Made by a program: the position numbers and the translations under genes. A stretch of DNA of 64,000 nucleotides from NCBI GenBank assembly GCA_951812925.1, contig OX638369.1, positions 56,806,228 through 56,870,227 on the forward strand, written 5' to 3'. Position 1 is the stretch's first letter, and every line of letters begins with the position of its first letter. This DNA is from Calliopum simillimum. Taxonomy: Eukaryota; Arthropoda; Insecta; Diptera; Lauxaniidae. Shown here one piece after another: positions 24,718-36,100 of this stretch. The notes below the pieces were generated by a model. It did no database searches, was not told the DNA's origin, and saw nothing but the letters and a program-made list of their open reading frames with translations.

Positions 24718-25124
24718 GGTAACTCGCGTTACAATTGGAACATTTTTTAAGAGTTTAATGGAGCTTTTGAGGCTGAGCCTTTGGATTAACTAATAAAATT
24801 GGATTCTTTATAAACAAAATACTTTGTTCTTGTTGCATATTAGTTGAAATTTTCAGGGATAACTTAATATTTAACCAGTAAAATAGTGAATAGTGCTGGT
24901 AACTCGCGTTACCATTTTTGGACAACATGTTCAGAGCTTAAATTTCTTTCGCAAATTTCTGTGAAATTTGTGGGTAAATTTCTTTACACTAGACATAAAT
25001 TAAGGCAGCAGGATATCAATAAGTATTTCTTTATTAGAAACAACAATATTAAGTGGTATTTTTTAAAGTAATGCAAAAATTATGTGGTAACTCGCGTTAC
25101 AAAAAAATTGGTAACTCGCGTTAC
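24718..25124. repeat. Four copies of GGTAACTCGCGTTAC
   Basis: Exact 15-mers lie at 24718-24732, 24898-24912, 25086-25100 and 25110-25124, spaced about 180, 188 and 24 bp apart. Each is an inverted repeat GTAAC-TCGC-GTTAC. The sequence between copies is not obviously related. Such clustered sites may be transposase binding sites of the host element, or another protein's sites (inference). Confidence 0.85.
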
Positions 25125-25780
25125 TATCGATTTTTAGACTAATACAGAGGGCCTTTTCAAGTTCATAGGTATAAACATTTAAATTGGGTCAAAATGCAAG
25201 AATAATAAAGAACTACTTCTGGCTTTTATACACAGGAACCAAAACTAGATCAAAATTTAATAATTGTTTAACTAAGTCTATTATATTGCGATTGAAATTA
25301 TTTATGGTTTAAATACAGATGGTATATTATCATCACAACTATTACTGTCACCACCAGATTCATAACTTTCCTCGCAGAAGTACCGTTTTATTTTTATGCC
25401 CGTTTTTACATCTTCTGATGTGCAGACATTAACTAAAAAACGCGATAATATCGAATTGCAATGTCCAATCTTAATTTTGACACTAAATCGTAATGTTTCT
25501 TCAATTAAACATTAGTTTGGATATTGTTGAAGGTTGAAAAGAAACGAGAAATTTTTCAATACCTTGTCCACATTTACATGGAAATACCCCTATGCAAATT
25601 TTTATTTAGAAAGTTATCTAAGTACCTTCATAAGTTATTATGAACTTTTATATAATATTTTAGTGCACAAAAATATACACTCTTACATTGAAATTTCTCA
25701 AAAAAAAAAAAAAAAAGGTTCGCAAAATTTGAGTTTGGTCCCCCCCTAGATGAAATCCTGCGTACGCCCTTGATAATAAT

Positions 25781-27315
25781 TATTATTTTAAGAAAACAAA
25801 TGTCAAGTAAAGACTCTTTCTCTAACCGGTACCAAAATATTAACTATAAAAAATTTAATATGAACGATCGATGTTATTAAATTTCAACGACTCCGGCTTG
25901 GCCAAATCAGACTAACCCAAAGTTTTCTTATGAATACTGCTATCATTTTACCATGCTCGTGCCAAACACAACCCAACATCTGCATAAATCTCATATTATC
26001 TGATTGTAAACAATTCAAATTCACAAGAAAACGCTTTTTTCATCATTAGCTCTTAATTTTTAATTAATTGTCTATTATTAATAAATAAACATTTTATGAT
26101 ATTTGATACGAGAGAGCAACTAAATATAGACGTTGATGTTTTAAAATTCTGTCAATTTTGTTGATAAGACGCGGAATTGAAAAGTAAAACTTACCAAACG
26201 AAAAAAAAAAAGGGGAAGGCGCTCTACAATCACACGGATAACAAAAATCTTTGATTTGGTATATAACGAGTAAAAAAAAACAACAACAGCAAAAATGTAA
26301 AGAACAACAAAAATCTTCATAGACTCAGATAGACTGTAAAAATATGGATTTAATGTGTGTCCGGTTGGGCTTCCGTACAGACCAAAATTTTTTTCCGATT
26401 TTTTTTCGGTGATTGGGTTTTTTTTTTTTGTACAAAATTTTAAAGAATTTTTTTTTTTTGTATATATTGAGTTGTATTGTAAGTGGCAGTTAAAACACTA
26501 AGTATAATGAGAAAAAAAATCCAAGAGATAAAAAAAAAAATAGTTTAAAAAATCGCAAAGAATATTTTTAATTTAATGCTTGTGTGTGAAAAATGCAATG
26601 GAGAAGTCCTATAAGAAAAATTACAAATAAAAAACAAAATTGTCAAAAAATTATTTTATTAAAAAAATTTCGATCGATAACGTTTTCTTAATATTTCAAC
26701 TACCAGCAAATAATGAATACTCATCTAATTAATCTTATCAGCAACAACAGCGAAATCTTAAACTGAAAAAAAAAACGGAAGTTGACTATTTAATATAAAA
26801 ATACAAAAAACCGAAGGAAAAAAGTACGGCTTATATAAAGTATGTCTGGTAGCCTATCAACATTCGAATAAAACATAAGAACTTCAGATTTTTTAAAACA
26901 AAAAAAACCAACTATAAAACACTGCTTCTGAAGCAATACAGATTCTTTTAACTTTTGTCGAGTGACTAATTCACCGATTCGGAGAAATTCCTGATATGAA
27001 AATTTTACCCAAAAAAAAATTGTTTATAAAATTAAAATTGTTTCGTTCGATGTTTAATTAAAAAAATTTAAGAAAGTTTTTTTTGCTTTTTGAACGGATG
27101 ACGTCAAATCAATCGAGAATTGCGATCGACAAAAGTTACAGAAACGGACTGCTGAACTTTGGTTTTCCCCAAAATTAATCAGTTTTTTTAGCAACCAAAA
27201 AAAATAAAACATGCGCGTGCAACTCAGTTCACGTCAAAGTGAAACTTATATTTGAAAAGTAGGCGCGGCATTTATTTGATCACGCTCTCTTTTTGACCAG
27301 TGTATGGTACTTACG
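25781..27315. other. AT-rich intergenic, nothing recognised
   Basis: Long A and T runs. No ORF, RNA-like fold or repeat border that I can support. If the SLC4 unit at 30173 has missing 5' exons they could lie here, but I saw none. Confidence 0.4.
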
Positions 27316-27323
27316 TTCAGCCC

Positions 27324-27482
27324 CAGTGGCGGATACAGGATTCGACTATGGGGGGCTAAACTCGGATGATAGGACGATTTTGAGATCTAATTGATCGTTT
27401 TCCTTTTATATCCAGTCACAGTTTAGAGCTTAATGGGGGGGGGGCTTTAGCCTCCATAGCCCATCCCCTGAATCCACCACTG
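27324..27482. mobile_element. hAT-type MITE, copy B (159 bp)
   Basis: CAGTGGCGGATACAGG at the left and CCTGAATCCACCACTG at the right. Exact 8-bp duplication ttcagccc (27316-27323 and 27483-27490). The interior differs from copies A and C apart from the ends. Confidence 0.9.
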
Positions 27483-27789
27483 TTCAGCCCCTACCCTCCA
27501 TATTTCATCCACCCTAGATTACTAACCATAAATAGAAGTACGTTGAGTCGAATCGACTCACATGGGCGAAAACTGGACGAACAAAATTATTCAAAGGCAT
27601 AGTTATCTATTTTACAAAAAGTATTTTAAAATTAATTTTTAATTGAACTTTTAGTCATATATTTGCAAATCTGTTTATGCATTTTCTAACACATAATTAT
27701 GACAAATTAAGGAACGGATTAAAAACACAAAGACTCATCAGACTGTTTTTGTTGTGAAAAATTGCAAGTTGAAAAACTTTTTGTGTTTT

Positions 27790-27863
27790 GGCCTGGGCGG
27801 AGTTGAACCGAGGACGTCACGGTTCGCAGTGCGAGTCGTTAAACCAATGCACCAGCCTTGCCA
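27790..27863 (-). repeat. tRNA-like sequence (tRNA-derived repeat or tRNA pseudogene)
   Basis: Read on the minus strand it has a pol III A-box-like TGGTGCATTGG (plus 27844-27854) and a B-box GGTTCAACTCC (plus 27799-27809) at tRNA spacing within about 74 nt. The acceptor arms GGCAAGG and CCCAGGCC do not pair fully and the stems are imperfect. It is therefore more likely a tRNA-derived SINE head or tRNA relic than a working tRNA gene. Confidence 0.5.
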
Positions 27864-28323
27864 TTAAGTAACACACTTAAAAATTCTTAAAAAGTATTTT
27901 ATTAAAAAAAATATCCGAGATACATAAATACAAGCTCTTAATTTTTTTGACAAATACAATTTTCAGATTTCAAAGGATCACTTTTTGTTTCATAACGTAA
28001 TTTCTTGAAATAAAAAAATGTGATAACATAATATGGATTTATTTTTCCCAGTTGCATTGCACTATTAAAAACACAAAGGAATCGAGAGGAGTTTCTCGCA
28101 TCTCCAACAGTTCCGGCTTCAGCATGTACATTATTTTGCAGGGTACAAACCCTAGTTCCTCCTGTTGCAATGAACGTTTTTTATTGGAAACTAGTTTTTC
28201 CTTTTATTACGGAACTCCTTGGAAAAACTATTATATTGCAAGCTAAAATAGTATGTTAGGACGAGCCAGTCTATTGCACCTTCTACTTTTTTGCATAAGT
28301 TCGGGAACTTCTTAATGTATGTA

Positions 28324-29142
28324 CAGTGGTCTACAAAAGTATTCGGAATTTGAAATTTTTTTAAAGAATCATAAAATTTTTTAATTACGAACTAATTTTT
28401 TTTGAATCGTTCTAAATTATTATAACTCGGTAAATATCTAGTTTTATTTATTAAAAGAAATTTTCCTAAAATGTTACTTACAAATGTAAAAAAAGAGCTT
28501 ATAAGCAAAATTCTACTTGAATTCAATACACAAAAGTACTAGGAATTCCAAAAAATATGGCAATATCTTAAAAACTACTCTCTTAAAATTCAGTTTACAG
28601 TTAGTTTACGGTAGCTCAGTTCTGTTTTGTCAGTTTTTTTAAGCGAAAGGCTTCGTTTTTTAGAAAAAAGTAAGATGGGAAGAAAATCAGAAGAAACCAC
28701 TCTTGAATAAAAACAATTTTAATGCGTGAGGACGGAAAAACCCTTTAGGAGTTTGCAACCGGCTTTTTATAAAAAACGAAGTCTTTCGCTTAAAAAAAAC
28801 TAACAAAACAGAACTGAGCTATGTATTATAAACTAACAGAAAATTGAATTTTAAAAATGTCGCCAATGCTTTTGGATTATTCTTTGATTTCGTTTTTAAG
28901 ATATTGTCAGGTTTTTTGGAATTCCGAATACTTTTATGTATTGAATTCAAGGAGAATTTTGCTTATAAGCTCTTTTGATACGTTTTTAAGTTACATTTTA
29001 GGAAAGTTTCTAGAAAAAAATAAAACTAGATATTTACCGAGCTATAATAACTAAGAGTGACTCAAAAAATTTAATTCGTAATTAAAAAATTTTATGATTC
29101 TTTAAAAAAAATTCAAATTCCGAATACTTTTGTTAGCCACTG
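28324..29142. mobile_element. Tc1-type foldback MITE with CAGTGG ends (819 bp)
   Basis: It starts CAGTGGTCTACAAAAGTATT and ends AATACTTTTGTTAGCCACTG, with TA on both sides (28322-28323 and 29143-29144). The arms are complementary for about 300 bp (e.g. 'cggtaaatatctagttttat' against its complement near 29025; 'acaaaacagaactgagct' near 28803 against 'agctcagttctgttttgt' near 28613). The 65-aa ORF 28857-29054 is part of an arm. Confidence 0.85.
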
Positions 29143-29576
29143 TACAATATATTCTCTTCAAACTTTTCATCAAAATCATCTAATTGTTGTTGTACACGAA
29201 TTCAGCGGAAGTTATCGCCCCGACCTCTAATGCATTTCAAGAATCACTAAACATTAATAGCTATGGCGGAGGTAGATAGCGTTAGTGCATAATTCAGACT
29301 CTTACGGTCACAGATGTGAATCATGTGAGTCGAATTGACTCTTGGTTAGTAATCTAGCGTTTAAATAGCTTCTATAGTTTGCGAGATGTAACGTTCAAGC
29401 TCTTCTTGCCTGACTCGCTAGGAAAATGTTTGTTTCCGGTTTTTCATTTGCTTCAACATTTTCGAAGATATATTACTCTAACATCTCAGTGATTAAAATT
29501 GCAATATCGAGTGGCAAAATATTTTTTGGTGCCTCAGAAAATATGATGGATGAGACTCCACCATTGATGTTTTCCC

Positions 29577-30115
29577 TCTAGCGTACCTAGATATTCTTCG
29601 TTTTGACTAAGAAGCCTTTGGATGTCCCAGGAAATTAATCAACTAAGGCTTGTTGATGCTCCGCCATAGGCGATTTCCTTCTAGCGTATCTACATATTTT
29701 TCATTTTGACTGTGAATCCTTTGGGTGACCTTCGAAAACTTTCGGGTATCCCATAAAATGATTTAACTAAAGCTTGTTGATAGTTCGACATAAGTGTTTT
29801 CGCTCTAGCATATCTAGATATTCTTCGTTTTGAATATAAAGCCATCGGGAAACATTCGGGAACTTTAGGGTGTCCCAGAAAATGAACCAATTTAAGTTTG
29901 ATGATAGTCCGCCACAGATTCCTTCCCTGAAGTATACCTAGATATTCTTTGTTATGACTATAAATCTTTCAAATAACGTTCAAAAACTTTCGAGTGTCCC
30001 AGGAAACATTAAACTAAAGCTTGTATATAGGCCGCCATGCCCCAAAAAAATCTCAGTTAAGGCTTGTTGGTAGTCCGTCACAGATGTTTTCCATTTAGTA
30101 TACCGACATGTTTCT
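29577..30115. repeat. Degenerate tandem repeat, ~105-130-bp unit
   Basis: Successive units begin with variants of 'tctagcgtacctagatattc' at about 29577, 29681, 29811, 29929 and 30098. They share 'ttcgttttgacta', 'gtgtcccaggaaa', 'aactaaagcttgttgatag' and 'tccgccata'. The array ends about 60 bp before the SLC4 exon at 30173. The 66-aa minus ORF is an artefact of the repeat. Confidence 0.7.
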
Positions 30116-30172
30116 CTAAAACTGCTTAAGTCCCTCTCTGACATGTAGGCAAAACAAATTAAATTTTATTAG

Positions 30173-33100
30173 GTTAATCGTCTACTCACTGGTATTAATG
30201 AATTTCTTGACGCCGTAACAGTGCTGCCACCTAGTGAATTGTACCCCACCTTACCAATTGAATCAGCTATACCATCGCAAGAGGTGCGTAAACGTCCGCC
30301 CGAGTTACCAAAGGATGAAATCGATGAAGAGGAAGAAAAACAACGTTTACGTGAAGAATCTGGACTTTCACGTACAGGTCGTGTATTTGGTGGTCTCATA
30401 AATGATGTTAAACGAAAGGCACCTTGGTATCTGTCCGATTTTAAGGATGCGCTTTCAATGCAATGTATTGCTTCGTGGATCTTCTTGTACTTTACATGTC
30501 TTTCGCACATTATTACTTTTGCTGGTGTACTCAGTCAGGCAACGGGCCAACATATGGCAGCTATGGAATCATTGGTTTCAGGTTTTGTTTGTGGTATTGT
30601 ATATGGATTATTCTCCGGACAACCACTCACCATATTGAGTGCAACTGGTCCGTTACTTGTTTTTGAGTCAATTGTTTATGAATTTAGTACGATTAATGGC
30701 ATAGAATATTTAACATTCCGTTTTTGGATTGGCACTTGGATATCGGTTTTATTGCTGATATTGGTTGCAGTTGATGCCAGTTCTTTGTTGTGTTATATCA
30801 CACGCTTTACTCAGGAAATTTTTACTGCATTCATTGCATTCATCTTTATCTCTGAGGTAAGAGTAGGTGAGCATTAAAGCTCGAGAGTTTTTTTTTATTG
30901 AACTATTGTATTTTTTTTTTGTTTTCCTTTACAGGCTGTTAGAAATGGATTTCTCATTGGCAAAAAGCATCCAGTTGATAATCCGACATATGATTGCATA
31001 TGTACGCCACCATTTGATAGCAATGTGACTATTCTGGAATGGGATAGCTATGATAAAACCTCTTGTTTTGTGAGTTATAAATATAGTAATAAAGTAGACA
31101 ATTACCTTGATAAGTGATAAGTTAGGTGTAAAAGTTAAAACTCAAATAATTGCAATAATAGTGGCTTACTCTTTACACAGAGCCATAACAACCACATAAA
31201 ATAGAACAAAAATAAAAAGATATCTCTATGCTTTTCATCCAAGAAGAAAGTCACATCAAAAACATAGAGAAAATCTTTTTAAAATTTCTGTTAACATTTA
31301 TATGAAAAACTCGTAATAGTTAGAAGAAATCTTATCATTTTCTATACGATTTCTTCTTGAAACGATGTTTTCATTCTATTGAAAATTATGTGAAATTCAA
31401 CTAAAATTTATGAGAAATCTTTTTGAAAAAGGTTAAGGTTTGCAGATATTTTAAGAAGATTTCTCTATGATTTTGATGTGACTTTCTTCTTGGATGAAAA
31501 GCATAGAGATATCTTTTTATTTTTGTTCTATTTTATGTGGTTGTTTTGGCTCTTTATATATTGTAAAGAAAAAATGGTTTTACAGTTAATTTTATTGAAA
31601 AGAAGAAGTAACATTAAACATACTTATGTTATGCAGAACAATAATTTTTAACAATTTGTAAAACCGCACCGTGCCTAATTCCAGTATCTTTTTCGACAAG
31701 TCCATTGTTTAACGTGTAGAAATGAATAGGAGGTCCATCTAATAAAATTAAGTTAATAATAACACATTTTTAACCAGCATTACAAAACTAGTTGTCCTTT
31801 TACAGTGAACTTAAGCATAGTCGACAAATTGCTGCCACAAGGCTTAAGCAAGAACTCCGTAGAGGCACGGGAAATATCTGTGACTGAGGATCCGGAGCAA
31901 TTGACATTGCTTATATTATTTGAAATTTTTTCTAGCATTTCTAACACTTTACGGGTTGATTGTGGCGATATTGTCCCTTGGTCACATATTAAGACTTGTT
32001 CTGCAAGAACAAATTGACGGTAAAGACGATTCACCTAAATATAACAAAATTACTTACCCTGTCCTTTCGCCACTGCCGCAATCCGGCTTTGAACTTTATT
32101 TCTTCACCAAAAAACCCAGAGCCATATATATTAGCAAAAAATTTCTCCACATCTTCCATTTCTATTTTTTCTAGGACATCGATGGAGTTCACACAAATTG
32201 TTAAACTGAAAAATTCAATTTATGAGAAACCTCATAATTTTAAAAACAATGTCTCTTAGATTTGATTAGACTATCTTTTTAATTTGACAAACTTTTTTGT
32301 GCAGAAAACAATTTATACGTTTTCCTTCTTAAAACTAGAAATCAATAAGTTGCTCACATAACCTACATCGTTTTATGTTGTATTCTATACAAAACTAATG
32401 TGAAAATCTTTTTGAATTTTTAAGAAGATTTTCTTAGTAAAGTCATAGGGATTTCTCTATGGAATATTCATATTGTTTACTACTTTTAATGTGAATTCAT
32501 AGTAAAATAGCTCAATACGACAATCTTCTTGTTTTTAGGGGTCACTTTTTGCTCTGTGTATGATAATTAAAATTGATAAGACCTTATTTGAGAAATTTAA
32601 TGAGACAAGAAAGGTTAAACAGTCCGAAATTTGAACCTTGATGCTATCATTTGCTGAACAGAAAGCCCGAAGAAAGGATATTCAATAACACAAGCACATA
32701 AAATAAGAAAATTGGTAGTGTTCGACCGATGTTTGTAACTTCAAGCATAAAACAACTTGTTAATTAAAAAAAATTACATTTAAACAAAATGATAACCGTT
32801 TGTAGTCTATTACGAATCTGAACTTTATTTTTTTCTATTATGTCAGAATTCTGAGTAATCCTTGCTCAAAAGTGCAAAAATCATTGTTTTGAGATCTACT
32901 TAAAGCTATGTAACAAAAACAAAAAATAGCAAAATTTAATTTTGTTAATGTATTCAGATAGGTAAGATCACCATCAACGCTCTACTTTTTCAAATCGATT
33001 CCTTCTTTCCAAGTTGTAAGCCATTAAAATAAGGGTATCTTTCAAGAACATACAAAGAATTTTCCCGGACCGAAAAATTAAAGAGTTCATAATTAATTAT

Positions 33101-36100
33101 TTTTTATCAGTAACATATTCCATTACAAAAATTTCGAGCCCTTGCAAAACAAAGTCGGATGATAAATGGCCGCTCTATTTTAGAGAGGTAGTGCCTTCGT
33201 GAGATATCGGATACCATCGGTCGAGAAAATAAGTTTTATGGTCTTCCTATAGTAGGTATGAACTTTTGTTCTAGTCAAACAGTGAGAAGTTGTGCCTTTG
33301 TGAGAAATCGGGTGCTAAAGATTAAGAAAATACCTCTAAATAGGATATAAATTGTACGAAAACAAACTTATGCAACTTTTCTATATGAAATTTTGTGGGC
33401 TAAAAAATCGTGGATCAAATTAGGGAAACAATTTTGCAAAAAACTGATTTTATCGACCTTTTGCACCCAATATCTCACAAAGGCACCACTTCTCAAGATC
33501 TATTCCAGTTAAGGCTTATCCGAACAATGCAAAATCGGCACTAAGTGTGTTATCTTTGGCCTGAACAAAACTAAATAGTCTATAGTGCTACAAATTGAAC
33601 ATACCCTGAGAGTAGGGTATAAAAATATAAAATAAACGAAAAAACCGATTAATCGGCATCGGCTTCCGCCAAAAAGTGACCTTCGGTCGGGCACTAAAAA
33701 TTGGTTTAAGCTTTTGATTAGACAAATTTAACCTTACATACTTATTGACTTTGAATCTGAATCCAAGGTCAGAATTGCTCATATACCTGCAGGTAGTGGT
33801 AACGGATACCGGTCAGCTTACTTATCAAACAATGCTTCTGGAACCAAGCCATAAGCGGTAAAACAGTGCTTTCTGCAACTTTAAGCAAAGATATCGCAAA
33901 ATCCTGCAGGTATATGAGCATCGGATTCGGAATCAACGTCAAAAAGTACGTAAGGGTACATTTATTTAATCAAAAATTCATTCATTTTCACCTAAAATAA
34001 AAAAAGTCGTTGTTGTTCAATCCAATTCGGTCTTAAAATTATATATATTATAATAATATTTACATTGTCGCTAATAAAAGAGTCAAGCTTAGCGATGATT
34101 AAAATCATAATGTAATAAGCAAAAATTATTAAACTATTAAAAATATCATCTTTCTTTCAAAAAAGTCTAGCAACGGCACATTTGTCGGTGAAGAATGTGA
34201 TGTACCCGAAACCTCAAATGTATATTATATGTCAATCATACTTTTCTTGGGCACCTTTATAATTTCGGCTATATTGAAAGCTTTCACGAATGCTTTATTC
34301 CTCCCAACAAAAGTACGCCAATATATTAGTGATTTTGCTGTCATTATTGCCATTTTCGCAATGTCATTTTTGGATTACACAATGGATGTGGCAACACCCA
34401 AACTGGAAGTGCCACATGGATTAACACCAACGCTGCCATCACGTGGTTGGATTATACCACCATTTGCGAACAATCCAATTTGGTCACCAATTATTGCAGT
34501 ATTCCCTGCGATGTTGGGTACAATTCTCATCTTTATGGATCAACAGACTAGTGCAGTTATTGTTAATCGTAAGGAGAATAAATTGAAAAAAGGTTGTGGC
34601 TATCATTTGGATTTGTTTATCCTTTGTATTCTAATACAAATCTGCAGTTTGATGGGTTTGCCATGGTAAACCATGTTAAAAGTATATTTTATGCACATCT
34701 AATATTATACACAATTTCTTTTATTGTTTGTAGGTTCGTTGCTAGCACTGTATTGAGTATAAATCATGTGAATTCGCTTAAAAAGGAATCGGAATGTTCT
34801 GCTCCAGGAGAGAAAGTACAATTTCTGGGTGTACGTGAACAACGTGTGACTCATATTATGATCTTCTTTACTATTGGTTTATCAGTTTTGTTAACGGCAC
34901 TTTTGTGTCACATACCAAAGCCGGTACTTTTTGGTGTTTTCTTATATATGGGTGTTGCTTCACTCAAGGGTCTTCAGTTCGTGGATCGGATTATGATTAT
35001 GTTTATGCCAGCTAAATATCAACCAGACTATATATTCTTACGAAAGGTATGTAAAATATATTAAAAACACTAAAAATAATGGGAAAAATTGTTTATACAT
35101 ACGTACATTGGGTACTTTGCCAAGAAAATTTTATGTCAAAAATAAACCAAGATTTTGAGATAGTTTTTTTTAGATTTTTTCTTTTGTTTCTTGATGCTTG
35201 GGTAATTTTTTTTTTTTTTTTTTTGTTGATTACTTTTCATTTCAAAATATGGTCTTCATCCGTTATATCCACCAAAACGAGAGTGCGCATTTTTGATTCG
35301 AATGTGAAATCGGTTTTGGTATATGGGTGCGAAACATAGCTTGTTACTGAACAACTTTCGAACAAGCTGCAAGTATTCGTCAACAAATGCTTAAGGCGTA
35401 TACTAAAGGTTTGGTGGCCTCGCACTATATCAAATGCCGAGCTACATCAAAAATGCAAACAGAAGGCTATAGCAAACGAGATCAAGCTGCAAATGGGGAT
35501 GGATTGGTCACACTCTCCGGAAACCACACAGCGAAGTTTGTCGCCAGGCCCTTGAGTGGAATCCACAAGGCAGTAGAGGACGTGGTAGACCCAAAACCAA
35601 CTGGAAAAGGTCGTTGGAAAAGGAAATCCAAGAATCGGGAAAATCGTGGTAAGAGATCAAAGTCATCGCAAGGGATCGTGACAAAGGGAGAGATTTCATA
35701 TTGGCCCTATGCTCCTCCTAGGAGTTAAAGGACAATACATACATACATACTTTTCATTTCTATATTATTTTATTGAAAATGATCTGGAGTAGACTGAATT
35801 TAGTGTGTAGTCCTCTACTAGTTATATGGCTATGAATTTCCCGAAATTTCACCCATATTTTAGTTTTATACAGTCCAAAGCTCATCAGAAGGAATGATTC
35901 TCGATACTAAATATTTTTCCTTTCTTTCATTACAGATTCCCATCAAACGTGTACATCTCTTCACTTTGATACAGCTGGCTTGCCTTATCATTTTATGGTT
36001 GATCAAGTCCTTCCCACAAACCTCAATACTCTTTCCATTGATGTTGGTCGTTATGATTGGTATACGCAAGGCACTCGATTTGGTATTCACACGAAGAGAA

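Larger units (their letters stand above)
21850..25772. mobile_element. hAT-type composite element (3.9 kb)
   Basis: The left end CATGGGCGTACGCAAGGAGG and the right end ...CCTGCGTACGCCCTTG are inverted. Both are flanked by the identical 8-bp copy ataataat (21842-21849 and 25773-25780). This is the hAT signature. No hAT transposase is visible. The interior is filled with younger or captured pieces: a pogo-like element at 22276-23181, a foldback at 23871-24608, and a GTAACTCGCGTTAC motif cluster at 24718-25124. A weaker inverted pair ('aataaacaggtacaaaaaaa' near 22131 and its complement near 23440) surrounds the pogo copy. Confidence 0.75.
27514..29357. mobile_element. Element bounded by CTAGATTACTAACCA inverted ends
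   Basis: The left CTAGATTACTAACCATAAAT region with 'gagtcgaatcgactcacatg' is mirrored by 'catgtgagtcgaattgactc' and TTGGTTAGTAATCTAG at the right. It encloses a tRNA-like sequence (27790-27863) and a Tc1-type MITE (28324-29142). No transposase or clear target duplication was found. Confidence 0.55.

Noticed and set aside
27790..27863. Functional tRNA gene
   Set aside because: Acceptor and anticodon stems do not pair properly despite good A and B boxes, so it is reported as tRNA-derived only.
29577..30115. CRISPR-like or regulatory repeat array
   Set aside because: Units are long (over 100 bp), degenerate, without spacers, and the genome is eukaryotic.
35387..35728. 113-aa plus-strand ORF as a host gene in SLC4 intron 4
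   Set aside because: It is a shifted frame of the RTE-like fragment, bounded by target duplications.
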